This document shows, one piece after another, positions 14,034 through 27,400 of a stretch of DNA of 64,000 nucleotides. Under the pieces are notes generated by a model, which searched no databases, had not been told where the DNA came from, and was given only the letters and a program-made list of their open reading frames with translations. The DNA is from Diplosphaera chodatii (Eukaryota; Chlorophyta; Trebouxiophyceae; Prasiolales; Stichococcaceae): assembly GCA_032358165.1 (NCBI GenBank), contig JAALGY010000031.1:3038001-3102000 (forward strand), written 5' to 3'. A program made the position numbers and the translations under genes. How positions within the stretch are numbered: the stretch's first letter is position 1; every line of letters starts with the position of its first letter.

Positions 14034-17000
14034 TTAGACGGCGCCTTCGTCCTCTGTAGACGGCTGTGCCGACGGGGCTGCTGACCTGGCTGGCGGCGCC
14101 GCTGCACCCTGCCCCGAGGCGCCGCGCTGCTGGCCACCCTGGGGCGGCGGGCCCCGCGGCGGGCGGGTCTGCCGCAGGCCGCCCTGGGGCGTCAGCTCCG
14201 GCCGCGTGTCGATCGGCGCCAGCGCCATGTGCTTGGCCGTCTTTATGCAGCGCGCGATGCGCCGGTACACCTTGGCCTGCGGACGGCAGACCAGACACTC
14301 AGCCCAGGTGCATGCACATGCAGCCTCACATGCTTCAACTCCAGTACAGACCCCGCACTGAGGCTGCCTTCAAGCCTCAGCGACCGGGCGACCACAGGAT
14401 CAGGGCAAGCTCCAAAGGTCTCCAGCACAGCTGCGAACACGCCCTCACTTCCAAACACCCAAAAGCTGGGCGTGAAGCACGCACGAAATCAGGCCCACCT
14501 GGAGGCCGGAGCGGCGGCGCGGCATGATGCGCCCGGTGTCCGACACGAAGCGCGCCAGGAAGGCGACGTTCCGGAAGTCGGCGCCCGCCGCCGCCTCCGC
14601 CGCCGTGGGCCGCGGCTGCTCGATGCGGCGCAGCGCCGCGGAAAACTGGCTGGTCTCCGCCGGCACGAACGGATTCAGGTCCTGGGACGCATGACGGCAG
14701 CACGAGCTGAGGGTGGACATGCAGGTGTGCCATGCCAGCAGCGCGCTCAGGCAGCGTGCAGCTGAGCTGTGCTGGGTGCCCTTGCGACGGCGGTGGAGCA
14801 GTACACAATGCCGGCAGCTAGCTGGCGCCTGCACAGCCTGTCTGCGCAACAGCTGCGCAGGGCACACAGCAGCCAAGGACGCGTGCAGAGCCTCGTCAAA
14901 CGCTCTGCACCAGAGCCTTGGACTGCAGCGCTGCATGGCGTTTCAGACGCACCGCGGGGCGGTAGAACTGGCCGGGGAAGAAGTCGCGGGTGGGGTGCAG
15001 CCGCGGCGGCGCGTGGGGCACCGGCGCCGCCTCGCCCCCCCGCTGCGCCAGCGCCGCATACCTGCAGCGATTTGAATTTGATTTGCTTTTGGGTCGGAGG
15101 GTTTAGGGCTCGAGTGAGAGCCCACAGGGCAACAGTCACCGGCAAAACATCTGCAGGCGCCCTCACATGGAGGCGATGCTGTCATGTCAGATTCGGACGT
15201 CAAACAGCAAGGGCTAAGGGTTCGGTTTGCGTTTGGCAAGGAGCTGGAGGCGCCAGCGGGGCACACATGGAAGCAACCTTCAGCATCTGACGACCGTACA
15301 TGAACTGCTCGCTGCGGACGCACAGATTTCTGCTCGCAGCCCTGAAGAGCGCCACATCAGCACTCTCAACTCTATAAAAAGGGCTCACCCTGTTCTGGGG
15401 TCGGGGCCCGGCCCGTGCTCCAGGGTGGCGTGGTCCAAAAACCTGCGCCAGTTGGCGGGGCGCGCCGCCGCCGCCGCAGCACCGGAGGGCACGGCGTCTG
15501 CATACAATGGCAAAACGTACGGTTGTGACACTACAGTTGTGACGCTTTTCGAGCTGAGACTGCATGTTCTGTCTTGCATGTCGCTGTTGCGTGCCAGGCG
15601 GGCTCGGCTGCGCCGCGCATCCGCTGAGCTTCGAGCGGCACCGGACTGACACCGGGTCCTGGAACCCCGTCCAGAGCGCCCTTGAAACGCAGAGACCAGC
15701 GCCATACACGCACCTGGCTGCTGCTGCTGCGGCGGTGGCTGCTCCGCCTGCGGGGGCGGGGGCGCCGCCTGCGCCGCCACGAAGGCGTCCCACGCCGCGG
15801 ACGGCGGCTGCTGCCGCGGGCCCCGCTGCGGCTGGGACTGCTGCTGCTGCTGCCGGGCCTGCGCGCCCGGAAGCCCCTCTGCAGCGCTGCCTGCCAGCTG
15901 CGCCGCCGGCTGCGCCGCTGCCGCGTGTGGCTGGGGCGCGTCTGGCGCTGCGGCCGCGGCGGCTGCATCCACCGCCGCGTCAACCAGGCCGACGGCCTCC
16001 GCCGCGCCCGGGGTGCTGCCGCCGGCCAGCAGCTCCTCGCGCCGCTCCAGGGCCGCCCCCACGGCCCCAGGGTTCGCCTCCACCTGCTTGGCATGCAACG
16101 GCCTGGTGACGGACCCGCGGCTCTCAGATCCGTGTCACAGCGCCCTCACACGAGCTACTGGATACATGGTCAAGATGTTGACGATGCCCCTTGGAGGGCG
16201 AGAGCCGGACAGTCAGAGGTGAGCCACGCTTGATACACAGCAGGTCTGCTGTCAGGCGATCCGGCAGGAGGTGGGCTGACCTGCGCCTCGGCCATGGCGA
16301 CCTGCTCCGCCGCCGCCTGCTGCGCGGCCGCGGCAAAGTCCGCGTCGGGGTCGCCCGCCGGGAGCTGCCCCTCCGCCTCCGCTTCCGCCCCTGCCTCCTG
16401 CAGCCGGGCCGTCCGCAGCGCGGCGCGCTCCGCCGCGTTGCTGGCCAAGCCCTGCAGCCCCAGGCGCTGCGCTATCGTGGCCCTGGCGGCCGGCTCCGGG
16501 GCCAGCCCGGCGGCTGCGGCGGCGTCTGCAAGCTTCGTCAAATCGGTGGTGGCTTCGGCATCCACAGCGGCCATCGCTGCCTGCATCAGATACAGACTAC
16601 ATGTAAAACCACTACATGGCAATGCTCAGAGCAAACAGATGAGCTGGGACGCCAAGCAGCAGTATTGCGGGTGCCTGCTGCAGCACATGCAAGGGGTGAA
16701 CGTCGGCAGGGTGCAGAGAAGTGGCGCGTGAGCATCATACCTCTGCCGGAACATGCACCACCGGCTGCGGCTGCGCTGACCCCTCGCTGCCTGGCTGACC
16801 TGCATCTGCAGCGGCGGCTGGCTGCGCGGCGCTGTCCGGCTGCCGCCGGATGAAGGGCTGCTGCCGCTGCACCGCCGCCGCGACCTCGGGGCTCATGTTG
16901 TCGGCCGAGGCCGGCGGGGGCATCGGCGGCGCCACAGGGGTGCCGCCCTGCCGCTCCTGCTGCTGCAGCTGCTCGTCGGCCCACTGCCGCCACCGCGCCT

Positions 17001-17387
17001 TGCGCAGCCGCGACTCTGCGGAACATCCACGGAACCATAAGATCGTGTCATGAGGCGTTGCACTGGCATGGGCTGAGCTGCGACGCAGCAGACTACCCGA
17101 GCGGACCACCCGAGCAGTCGGGGGGTGGCTGCCGAGAGCACAACAATCGTGTGCATGCTCTTTTGAGTACCTTCTTCAGGGCTGCCTGCGGGTTTGGCCG
17201 CCTGGGAGCCATCCGCAAGACACCGCAGCGGCTGGCTGACATGGGGCGCCCCGCCATCACGCACGCCCTGGAGCGCTGGCGACCACGCCAGCGCCTCGGC
17301 GCTGTTGCTGAGCCCCTGCGCGGCGTGTCTGCCGGCGCCCAGGCGCAGCGCGCTGCCTGGTCGCAGGCGAGGCAGCAGCCACGACAT
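14034..17387 (-). CDS. Probable mitochondrial ribosomal protein bS18 with a long N-terminal extension
   Basis: A small-subunit ribosomal protein of the bacterial S18 family. Eight exons on the minus strand give 601 aa: 17387-17171, 17015-16741, 16580-16281, 16083-15714, 15497-15389, 15061-14953, 14681-14499, 14276-14034. The S18 core is near aa 475-540: DFRNVAFLARFVSDTGRIMP, then RRRSGLQAKVYRRIARCIK, matching the family pattern FLRRF-GKI-PRR-TGL-AK-R-ARAIK-AR. The first exon starts MSWLLPRLRPGSALRLGAGR, an Arg-rich leader without acids, which suggests mitochondrial import; chlorophyte plastid S18 is normally plastid-encoded. About 450 residues of Ala/Gln/Pro-rich sequence lie between leader and core, whereas bacterial S18 is about 75 aa in total. 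A Pro/Gly-rich tail follows the core. All exon phases agree. Confidence 0.85.
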
Positions 17388-17994
17388 CAGGGCGGACTGC
17401 CAACGGGCAACGTCGCCTGCCCGAGATCCGCCGCTGCATACGTCTGCCTAGCGCATATCACATCGTTTGCTGCCGACACGTGTTGTGCTTCGATGCAAGT
17501 GCGAATCTATGGTGTTGTTGGCACTCGATGCAACTTTCGAGACCTGTTGGAACCGCAGCGTTCAATCCTGCCACGGCAGCATCGCCTTGTCAATACGGTA
17601 TTTGAGCCTTCTGCAGATGTAGAAGTGGCTGCGACTGGCCATCTGCTGCAGTTGCTCCGCCAGCCGTCGACCTACAGAAGATTAGGCATCATAGCTTGCG
17701 TTAGGTGGGCATGCATCAGAATCGCCGGCAGCATGCAGCATCACCAGCATCTTTTTGCATCCGCAGCTTGTTTGCAATACTCGGTTGAACCCGCGTTGTA
17801 CTACAAGACGGTCTGCACCGTGCCAGCAGGCCGGCGATCCAAAAGAGCATCTTGCTGTGTGCAAGTTGCACACATGCACACCTCCCTCGGGCGGTTGCCC
17901 TGCCCTCAGGCGCCGCGGGAGACCGCTGCTTCAAGTCCAGCACTGTCCAAAGCTGCGCGTTGGGCGCCCAGCCGGCGCAGCGAGCAGATCAGCC
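17388..17994. promoter_or_regulatory. Divergent intergenic region (bS18 / HisG)
   Basis: About 600 bases between head-to-head genes, so it should contain both promoters. It may also hold the true first exon of HisG, because the HisG frame is open upstream of 17995 back to about 17755 without an ATG. No clear core promoter motif is visible. Confidence 0.4.
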
Positions 17995-20810
17995 ATGGCG
18001 CCAGCCGGCGGCAGCGGAGAGCGGCGGCGCGGCAGCAACAGATCTGCGCCAGCCTCAGAAGCGTCCAGGATCAGGGTGAGCATGTTGTTGGCAGCAAGCC
18101 CTCACGCACGAGCAAATTGCAGCGATGCCGCCAGACAGCTGAGAGTGCTGCACTGGAAGCGCCACGGGCATGTCCGCAGCATCCTGATGTTAATCCCCAG
18201 CATTGTGGCCGACAGCCCTCCACGCGTGTTGCGTGCGGGTTGCACTCGCGCCAGATGCATGAATTCATGCTCTGCAGCCGCGGAGGTGCTGTCGCAGCGG
18301 GAGCAGAAGCGCACGTCCATGCGGCTGGGGCTGCCGAGCAAGGGGCGCATGGCGGAAGACACTCAGGAGCTGCTGAAGGCGCGGCAACATGCTTGCATGC
18401 CTGAACTGGACCCTGGCCAGTGCTTGGATGCACCATGGTGCTCGACTCAACACACCAACATTGCTGCTGCTGCGCGCAGGACTGCCAGCTGTCGGTGTAC
18501 AAGCCGAACCCGCGGCAATACGTGGCCACCATCTCGCAGGTGAGCGCGCACCGCTGATGTAGCAGACCTGCAGCGATACATGCATGGGTGCCATGGCAGG
18601 ACGGTTCCGGGCAGCCGTGTCAAGTCGCCATGCGTTCCATGCCGCCGCCTCCGCTGCGACCCGCGCCGCGCATTGGGCGCATGAAAGGCATGCTGCAGAG
18701 ACCCTGCAAGACACATGCACCGTTGGGCAGCGCGGAAGTGAAACGCCCACTCGGAGGTTGACGGCCGCTGCCCCGCCGCTGCGCAGCTGCCGGGCCTGGA
18801 GGTGTGGTTCCAGCGGGCGTCGGACGTGGTGCGGAAGCTGGTGCGCGGCGACCTGGACCTGGGCATCGTGGGCGCCGACATGTTCGAGGAGCTGGCCGCC
18901 GGGTCCCCCGACCTGATAGTCCTGCACGGCGCGCTGGACTTTGGGCACTGCCACCTGGGCCTGGGCGTGCCCACCGGCGGGCGGTGGACGGACGTCAGCA
19001 CGCTTGAGGTGCGCGGCTTGCTGTGTAGTGTGGAGTCCTTTGTTCCACCAGGTTTCTACGGATATATGCATCCCCGTTCGAGCAACACTTGGCATCAGCG
19101 TGCAACTGCGCACATACCAGTCAAGCCGGGCGCAGGACAGCAGCCACCGTCTGCATGGTTGCTTTACAAAGGCTGGCGGAGCTGTGGCTCGTCTCGCCGT
19201 CCAACGCAAATCGTCTTGAGGTTTCAGCTGCTGCAGGCGTGTAGGATCATGCAGCAGGTGCAGGCCACCACCAGACACACGCCTGATAGCATACAGCTAC
19301 CTAGCTAGAGCTATTGCGCCCCTCAGGAGCTGCGGGACATGCCGGAGTGGACCGCGCAGACGCCGCTGCGGGTGGTGACGGGGTACCAGGCGATCGCGCG
19401 GCGCTTCTTCGAGGAGAAGGGCTTCAAGCACTTTGTGCTGCTGGCGGCGGACGGCGCGCTGGAGGCGCACCCCGCCATGGGCTCCGCCGACATCATCCTG
19501 GACCTGGTGAGGGCTCCGGGCTGCACGTGTTGATGAGCGTTGATGTGCGGGATACTTGAGGCTGCTGAAAAGTGTGGCAGCATGCACAGCAGGCAGGCAT
19601 GTGTACCTAGTCGCACACCAGTGGTTCTGAAGTGGCATCTATTGCCTCCTCCTGGGGGGCTCGGCAGTGCAGGCTGCGCCTGACCCTCGCCACATTCCCA
19701 TGAAGAACTCCACTGACACATGAAGCCTGAGGAGTTTGATGATTGTGATGGGGCAGATTGTGCTGTTGGGGGAGGGGTGGGCCTGCTGGCCCCAGATGCA
19801 GGAGCCTGTGCAACAGGCGCCGGGGACTGCCCGCAGTAGGACCTGAGCGTTGCGGCCGCCGGGCGCAGGTGTCCACGGGGGTGACGCTGCGGGAGAACAA
19901 CCTGAAGGAGCTGCGCGGCGGCCGCATCATGGACAGCCAGGGGGTGCTCGTCGGCAACCGCGCCGCGCTGCTCGCGCGCCCCGGCCTGCTCGCCATCGTG
20001 CACGAGCTGATCGAGCGCTTCGAGGCGCACCTCACAGCGGGTGCGTACGTCGACCTCAGCATCATGGAGTGTGCCCTGAGTAGCCATGTGCAATGCTTGG
20101 CACCTGGCCACTATGAGCTTTCGTCAGCGCACCCCATCCGAGCTGCTGCGTGTGCGCATGTGCACACGCAAGCTTCGATGAGGCTGCTCACCGGTGCACC
20201 CATCAGCAGAAGTGTGTTGGATGATCGGCCAGCGGCGTCAGAGCTCTGATCAAAGTGGCAAGTGCCCTGCCGCCGTGCAGGCAACTACTACTCGGTGATC
20301 GCCAACATGCGGGGGCGGTCGGCGGAGGAGGTGGCCGGCAAGGTCCTGGCCTCGGAGCTGCTGCGGGGCCTGCAGGGCCCCACCATCAGCCCCGTCTTCA
20401 CGCCGCCTGGAGACGGCAACGGCGCCGCCGGCATGGCGTCAGAGCTGTTCGGCACCACCATCTGCGTGCCCAAGAAGCGGCTGTACGCGGCCGTCAACGA
20501 GCTGCGCAAGGTGCATAGATGGCTGTGTTGCTGTTGGGTTGTGCGTGTGGAGTGCACTGTGTTGACTTGCTGGCACATGTGACCCCGCTCGCAGCTGCAG
20601 AAGTCTTGTTACAGGCCTTCCAGGAACAAGGTTCTTGCAACGTGCTCGTCTTGCGCTGTGTGTTGCCGACGCCATGCACGTGCTGCACTGCAGCTGGGCG
20701 GCAGCGGCGTGCTGGTGCAGCCGATGACGTACATCTTCGATGAGGAGCCGGCGCGGTGGCGGCAGCTGCTGGACAAGCTGGGCCTCGAGGAGGGGCCGCC
20801 ACGGGCTTAG
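17995..20810 (+). CDS. hisG: ATP phosphoribosyltransferase (histidine biosynthesis, step 1)
   Basis: Condenses ATP with PRPP to give N1-(5-phosphoribosyl)-ATP; in plants and algae this occurs in the plastid. Eight exons give 384 aa: 17995-18075, 18286-18378, 18480-18539, 18787-19008, 19327-19506, 19869-20040, 20281-20510, 20694-20810. [19 protein letters not shown] opens the catalytic domain, and [14 protein letters not shown] follows. The HisG signature spans exons 5-6: [16 protein letters not shown], then STGVTL. The C-terminal part (GPTISPVF, then [14 protein letters not shown]) is the ACT-like regulatory domain of the long, histidine-inhibited form. Intron 2 has a GC donor (18379-18380); family conservation (LLK then [14 protein letters not shown]) supports it. 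The ATG at 17995 gives a short basic leader, and a longer transit peptide from an upstream exon is possible. The exon-2 acceptor was chosen for phase. Confidence 0.93.
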
Positions 20811-21452
20811 ATGTTAGATGTAGATGGCAGTACATTGCATAATAGGGTATCGGCAGAATAGCGTATGCAATTGGCACTTCGCAGTCTCCCCAGTGGAAGT
20901 AACTGTAAACGGCAGCAGCAGGTTGAGGTATACCTCCGGCAGCGCTGCTGTGACTTTCCTATCGGAGAGCTATCATGTGAGACAACAGGCACTCCTCCGA
21001 TCGCCAACTTGAGGTGCTGAACGCCATAGTTCAGGCACAGGAGGCGCAATGCCTGCGGGAGGCGGGGCTGTGCTTTCAAACTTGAGTTGTCACCCTGTAG
21101 CAGAGGGATCATTCCCGCCAAGTTCGGCCAGCTCGGCAGCACGGCGACGCCAAGAGCCAAAACATCCACTTCGCATTGCGCAGCTGATGATTGACACAAC
21201 CCAGAACCTTTGAGGACGCTGTGATTGCTTCGAAAGTCACAGGCAGCCCTAGCATCTCACCGACATCGAAACGTTCGGATTGCGAGGCAGCAGCTGGTTT
21301 GAAGTGCACATCTCGTTGCCGCCGCACCCATCTGTCAGGACGACCAGAAGGTCCAGAGATTGTCCCGGCAATCAGCGTCATGACTCCGCTGCTGGTGTGG
21401 ACAGTTGCCTGGGCATAGAGTGGCCCCACAGCAGCAGGTGCACCAGTAGATC
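20811..21452. other. Intergenic: HisG 3' region and CEP104 promoter
   Basis: About 640 bases between genes on the same strand. TGTAA at 20903-20907 lies 93 bases after the HisG stop and is its likely poly(A) signal. No other gene is visible. Confidence 0.5.
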
Positions 21453-24400
21453 ATGTGCGCGCCCGCCCCCGCAAAGCTGGGCTTCGGCCTGGCTGCGTGC
21501 TCCGGCGAGCAACCCGACTACCCTGCGGCGGAGCTGCTGCGCCACCGGCCGCAGAGCCGCGGCTGGCAGAGCGCCAGGTGAGCCCACCTGTCAGCGGGTG
21601 CGGACCCCGATGCCAACCTGGTGACACCCAAAGCGCGCAGATCGCTCGCCACCTGCCATCGAGATATGTGTGAGGTCAGAGCATGGACCCGAGAGCGGAC
21701 TTGCGAGACTAAACTGTGAAACTGCTGCGCGCCGCAGGAACGCCACATTCCCGCAGGAGCTCGCATTCAGCCTGGACCAGCCGGCGCGCCTGACGCAGCT
21801 GCAGATCCTGTCGCACGAGTACAAGGTCCGGAGCGTCGTAGCGTTGTGCACTTGCAGCGAGCTGCACCCAGCGCGTCCGTCTGGCGCATGCTTCACGGCA
21901 CAGCAAGCCTATGTGGTGCGCGAGGCGCTTGTGCCGTGCTTGGTTGCAGATAGCCAGCCGCGTGGAGGTTTACGTGTCGCCGCCGGGCGTGCCGCCAAGC
22001 AGCACAGCGTCGTGGCGCCGCCTCGGCTTTCTCTCACTGGACCCTAACGAGCAGTCTGGTCACCAGGTGCATGACATGCTGAACGTCCGATGCATGCTGC
22101 AAATCCAGGCGCACACAACTCTGCTGGCGGTAGAGCTGCAGCCTGAAGCACGCAGATAGCAGCGTCGGGTTGCTACTTCAGCTCCTTAATTGGAATAAAT
22201 TGGATAAAGTGGCAACCCGACGCTGCTATCTGCGTGCTTCAGGCCGCAGAAATACGCATACCTGCAAGATCGTTTGCAACGGGCCGCCAGCTGACATGGG
22301 AGCCTTGCCAGTCCAGTCAACTACTACGTGAAGCTTTCACGACCAACGCAGGCGCGGGAGCTGAAGAGCGTGCAGCTGGATGCGCCGGCCGGCGCGGTGC
22401 GGCTGCTGCTGCATGCGCCACACGCCAACCGCTTCAACACCGGCATGCAGGTGTAACACGTCAAGTTTCTGGTATCGCAGGTGCACCCTACAATGTGCAC
22501 ACCTTGTGCAAGCATCCAGGGAGGTTCTGAGCAGACATGCCTGATCATATCCTGTTGGCATGTCCGCCCAAGTGCCCCATGGCGACTCGATTGTACCATG
22601 ATCAGAGCCCTTTCATGAGCAGGTGGGGATTGTGGCGCTCAACCTCATTGGGGTGCCGCTGGCAGATGCGCCGCCGCATGCGGCCGCCACCGGCGCAGCC
22701 CACCCCGCAGCGGCACCCCTCGCCGCCCGCAGCGGCAGCGACGGCGGCGGCCTCGACGCTGAGACAGCCACCCAGGTACTGCTGCTGTGCTGCCGGAAGC
22801 CGCAGCATCTGCCTGCAGACGTGATGTGGCCACGTTTGCGCCGTTGTGCAACACGCAACACTCCACCTGACGTCAGACGGTCAGACAGCAACACTTTGCT
22901 CTGACGACGGCTCGGCATTGCGCAGGTGGCGGCGCTTCGGCAGGCTAAGGCCGCCGCAGTGGACGCAGAAGACTATGACGAGGCCAAGCGCTTGAAGTCT
23001 GCCATTGATAGGTGTGCTGCAGGGCTTCACGCAATGCCACGTTGGAATGCGTGTCCAGAGAGCAGCAACGCCATGCCATGGATGTACAAGCTGGGCTGAC
23101 TGCTGCGGTGTGCATTGGGCAGGTTGGTGGCCGTTGGCGGGCAGCTTGGGCAGCTGGAATCGGCAAAGGCAGCTGCCATCGCACGCGAGGACTATGACGC
23201 CGCCAAAGCCCTGAAGGTGCCACCTTATCTGACGACCTCCATGCACGCTGCTGCATCTTGCAGCCCACCTATCTGTGGTTACAGAAACACATACTGCAGC
23301 GCAGTGTCAGGGACAGTTGAAGAATTTTCCAATAGCCACCATGTTCCCCAGCATTTACATGCTTCATGCAGGCGGACATTGCACGGCTTCGAGCAGGCGC
23401 CTCGGACAGCCCCACCCTGCAGCAGCCCCTGGTGCGACGGTCCGCCGGGCCACCCAGTAGCGGCAGCACCCAGAACGGCAGCGCCGCAGCACCAGCAATG
23501 GAAGTGCCGCTGCAGCGGCAGCAGCCACCCAGCCGCCCGCAGCAGCCGCCCTTGCGGCCAGCCGTGGCACATGATGACGTGCCGGTCGGCGGCGGCGGCG
23601 GCGGGACCATGCCATCAGAATACCCTCCAGGGGGCCCCGCTCCCAGCGGAGACTCGGTGGGGGAGGACGCTGTGTCTGATGGCGCTGAGCGTGGGGCGGC
23701 GGCTGGAAGGCGGAAGCCGCAGCGGCCGCGCTCGCCCAGCAAGCAGCCACAGAACCACACGCCGCCGTCCATCCGGCAGATCACAGGTGAGGCGCCTAGC
23801 GGTCTAAAAGCAATACGGAGGCCTGTTGCGCCAGTCGCACCACCTGCATGCACAGGTGCCAACTCCATGTGCTGGCCATGCCAGTGACAGGAAACGGCTC
23901 CCTCGCATGCACTCACCATCCAACATGTCAAGGCTCTGCAGGTGATGGTGACGGCGACAGCATGACCCCGTCTCAGGCGTATGACGACCGGCCCGCCAAG
24001 GCGGCTGGGGCGTACACAGTGCCCCAGACGCCCAGCGCCGCCTCAGCAGCCCCCCCTGCAGCGGCAGGCCCCGTGGCCGCCACGGCCGCAGCCCGGCGCG
24101 CGTCCTCGGCGGCAGCCAACCCGCGGCAGGCCGCAGCGCAGACGGCTGCAGCCGGCAAGCAGCCGGCAAGCGGCGGCGGCGGCGCCGCCACCGCCGCCGC
24201 TGGTGGTGGCGCCCCTCCAGGGTGGGACGCCTCCCTGCCGGCGCCCGAGCGGCTGCCGCCGGCAGAGGCGCAGCTGGTGGAGCCGCTGGAAGCGGCGCTC
24301 GGGCCCTTCATCTGCAGGTGGGTGCCCGGTGATTAGTCACACAGCAGAGGTGTATACATATGAGCAGCTGCCCCGTACCTGCTGTGCTGCAACACGCCTA

Positions 24401-27400
24401 ACGCAGCAATGCCGCGAGCTGCTGTCAGCGGCCGCCGGCTCGCTGCTGCTGGTGCGGTGCTGCCTGCATCATGCCGTTGATGTGCGCGATGCAGCGCGCT
24501 GTTCTCGAGGAACTGGCAGCTGCGCGAGGCGGCGCTGGGCCACGTGTGCCGGGGGCTGCGGGCCGGCGCCATCCCGCGCGACGGCGGCGTGGAGGCCGCC
24601 CGGGAGCTGGTGCGCGGCGCCGGCCCCCCCCTGCAGCGGCTGCTGCGCGACAAGGTCGGCAGCGTGCTGCTGGCCGCCCAGCAGGTGCGCAGCACCGATG
24701 CTGGGCCGCACCACCAGACGCTGTCACACTGTCAGATCCACGTCATCGTCCCTGGCAGCTGCGTGCAACCGGCATCGGCAGCCGGCCTGCACATGGCGCG
24801 TGAGGTTGTCACGGCGGCGGCGGGCGTGACGGCAACCCCGCACCCGTTTCTCGCAGGCGGCGGCGGAGCTGCTGAGGGCGCAAGGCGCCGCCGCCGGCCG
24901 CGACGCCTCGCGGCTGACCGCCGAGCTGCTGCCGGTGCTGCTGGAGCGGGCGGGCGACGCGAACGCGCGCATTGCCAAGGGGGTGGAAGAAACAGTCTCA
25001 GCGCTGGGGGATGTACCGGAGGCGGCCCTCGCGACCCACACCGGTCCGCTGCTCAGGTCAGCTGCTGCAAACGCCATGCCGCGAAGTTGTTCGTCTTCCC
25101 TAATCACTCAGCTGCAGCTGTCCCCAGGGTCAAGCGAAGCACAGCAGGTTGTTCTTGAAAGGCAACGGGCTGTCATGCGCACCACACGGCACTGCAATGG
25201 AGCACCGCGCCGCCGCCGCAGGCCCATCAAGAACCAGGCGGCGTGGAAGCCGGTGCTGGCGCGGCTGCGGCTGGTCGACATGCTGCTGCCGCGGGTGGGG
25301 GTGTGCCGGGGCGGCGCCGCCGACGGCGGCGGCTTCGCGCCGGAGCCGCTCATGGGCTTCGTGTCCGTCGCCCTGGGCAACGCCAATGCCGAGGTGCGCC
25401 CTCACGCCAGCTGACAGCGCCAGGGTCATGCCTGGATACGAGCCAATCCGCAGGTCTCTCAGCAGCAGCATGGCAGGCTGTGCACAATGCCGTGCGCCTG
25501 ATTCCTTGCATCAGCACAGCATCGCCGCTCCCACCTATGGTAGCGTGCTTGCTTCTTGATCAATGCTTGTATGACCGACTGCGGTGCAGGTACGTGCGCT
25601 GGCGACGGCCGTGGCCGCTGCGGCAGGGGCGATGACCAGCCCCGAGGAGGTGACGCGGCACCTGCCCAAGGACCTGAACCCCAAGCTGCGGGAGGCGCTG
25701 TCGGAGGCGCTGGGTGAGGGTTTGCGGTACAGGGTGCACGTCTTGGCACTTTGCTTTCTGCGCACACAGAGCAAAGCGAAGCCTGGTGACCATTCGTGAA
25801 GGGCTGGCTGCTGATACTCTTGGTCGCAATATCCACAGTGCAAACTGGGGCGCTGTCCCCGGATGCCCTGAAGCAGCCGTCGGCGCCTGCGCGGCCGACG
25901 CGCGCCTCGCTCACGCCCCCTGCCGGGGCGAACGGCGGCAGGAAGGAGCGGAAGGAGAATCAGCCGCCCGGCAGGGCGCCAGCCGCCCAGTCCCGCGGCG
26001 AAAAGCCGGCGGCGCCGCAGAAAGCAGCGGCCAGGTCGGCCAAGCCCCCTGCGCTCGCGGCGGCGGCGGGCGCGAAAGCGGGGAAGCAGGCGGCTGACTC
26101 GGCGGCTGCAGGCAAGCCGCCAGCGAAGCAGAAGGCGCCTGTGCAGGGTACCCCGCCTCCAGGTGGTGCACGCAACTGCTGACTGATCAATGCGACACAG
26201 CAGGATGTCAACTCCCGCTGTACATACTCTTGTTGAAACCACCAAGAGGGTGTCACCCTGCTGTCAAGCCTGTCACGCAAGAAGCTCGTCCGCTGTGTGC
26301 GGGCCTCACCATTGCTGTTATTTGGTTGCACCAGCAGCGCCAGCGCAGCCTGCCCAGGATCAGCCGCTGGGCGCCGATGACGACTTCGACCTGCCGGCGG
26401 ACCCGGCAGCGGCGGAGGCGATGCTGCTGCAGGTGCGACTTAACCGAACACGCGCTTTTCATCACGCTGCAACGGGTGTGTGCTGCATGTCCAGCCAGAG
26501 CCAGCCGTGCATCAGCCCATCGCACAGACATCGAATCAGACACCAGCCTGGTTGATCGCTTGCACTGTGTCACAAACTGTGCACGATGTCCCCGCAGGGC
26601 CTCCAGGCTGCCGAGCGGCAGTTTGGCGTGACCTCGCTGCAGGCCGCCGACGCTGCCGCGCAGCTGGCCGTGCTGTACAGCCAGGTAGTTTCTCGACCAG
26701 CAAGCCGCACGAGGCATGCTAGGGCTGCTGTGGCAGCTAGCTGCGCAGCGAGGGCACCCCTGTTTCACATGGCAACCCAAGGCTTTCGGCAGGCCAGACA
26801 CAGCAGCGATGTGACCCATCGTCCTACCGTTCATCAGAATCAAGTCCAAACCCTGTCTTGCTGTGCGGGCCCCACCATCCCTCGCCCTGACGGCGTGCCA
26901 CATCTTGCGTAGGTGGGGGAGCCGGGCAGGGCGGGCCCGCTGTTCGAGCGGGCGCTGGCGGGTCTGGAGGCCGCCCTGGGGCCGGACCACCCGGATGTCG
27001 CGCACGCCGCGATCGACCTGGGGGTGCTGCGCCTGGAGCAGGTGCCGGGTGCAGGGTTTAAGGGTTGACCACGGGTGCACCGCTCCGGCTTGTGACCGGG
27101 CGCTAGATGTGGCTGCTTGGCTGATGTGCTGTGGAGGCTGGCCAGGAGGGTGGGGCAGGAACAGCCTGTGGGCTGTCCCTGCTGCGCCTGGATCCCGTGT
27201 TGTGGGCCAGCAGTGAGCGCGGTGCGGCTGCGCCTGGTGGCGTTTCTTTCAGTTTTCTGCAGCTGAGGCACCGACAGCCTGGCTCAGTGGGTGCTCCTGC
27301 CCTGCGGTACCAGCAGCCTGAACCCGTCGGGCGGTCGATCGCTGCTAGCAGGGTGGTTTCAACCATCCCGGTGGCCACTGCACCTCCTCAACGCCGAACG

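Noticed and set aside
15371..15380. TATAAAAA promoter on the plus strand
   Set aside because: It lies in a bS18 intron with no plus-strand gene downstream.
17755..17994. HisG transit peptide starting upstream of 17995
   Set aside because: The frame is open but begins without an ATG; no supported initiation codon, so the ATG at 17995 was kept.
17058..18404. 448-codon plus-strand open frame
   Set aside because: It runs antisense through the first bS18 exon and shares no family features; GC-rich DNA yields long chance frames. HisG exons use another frame at its right end.
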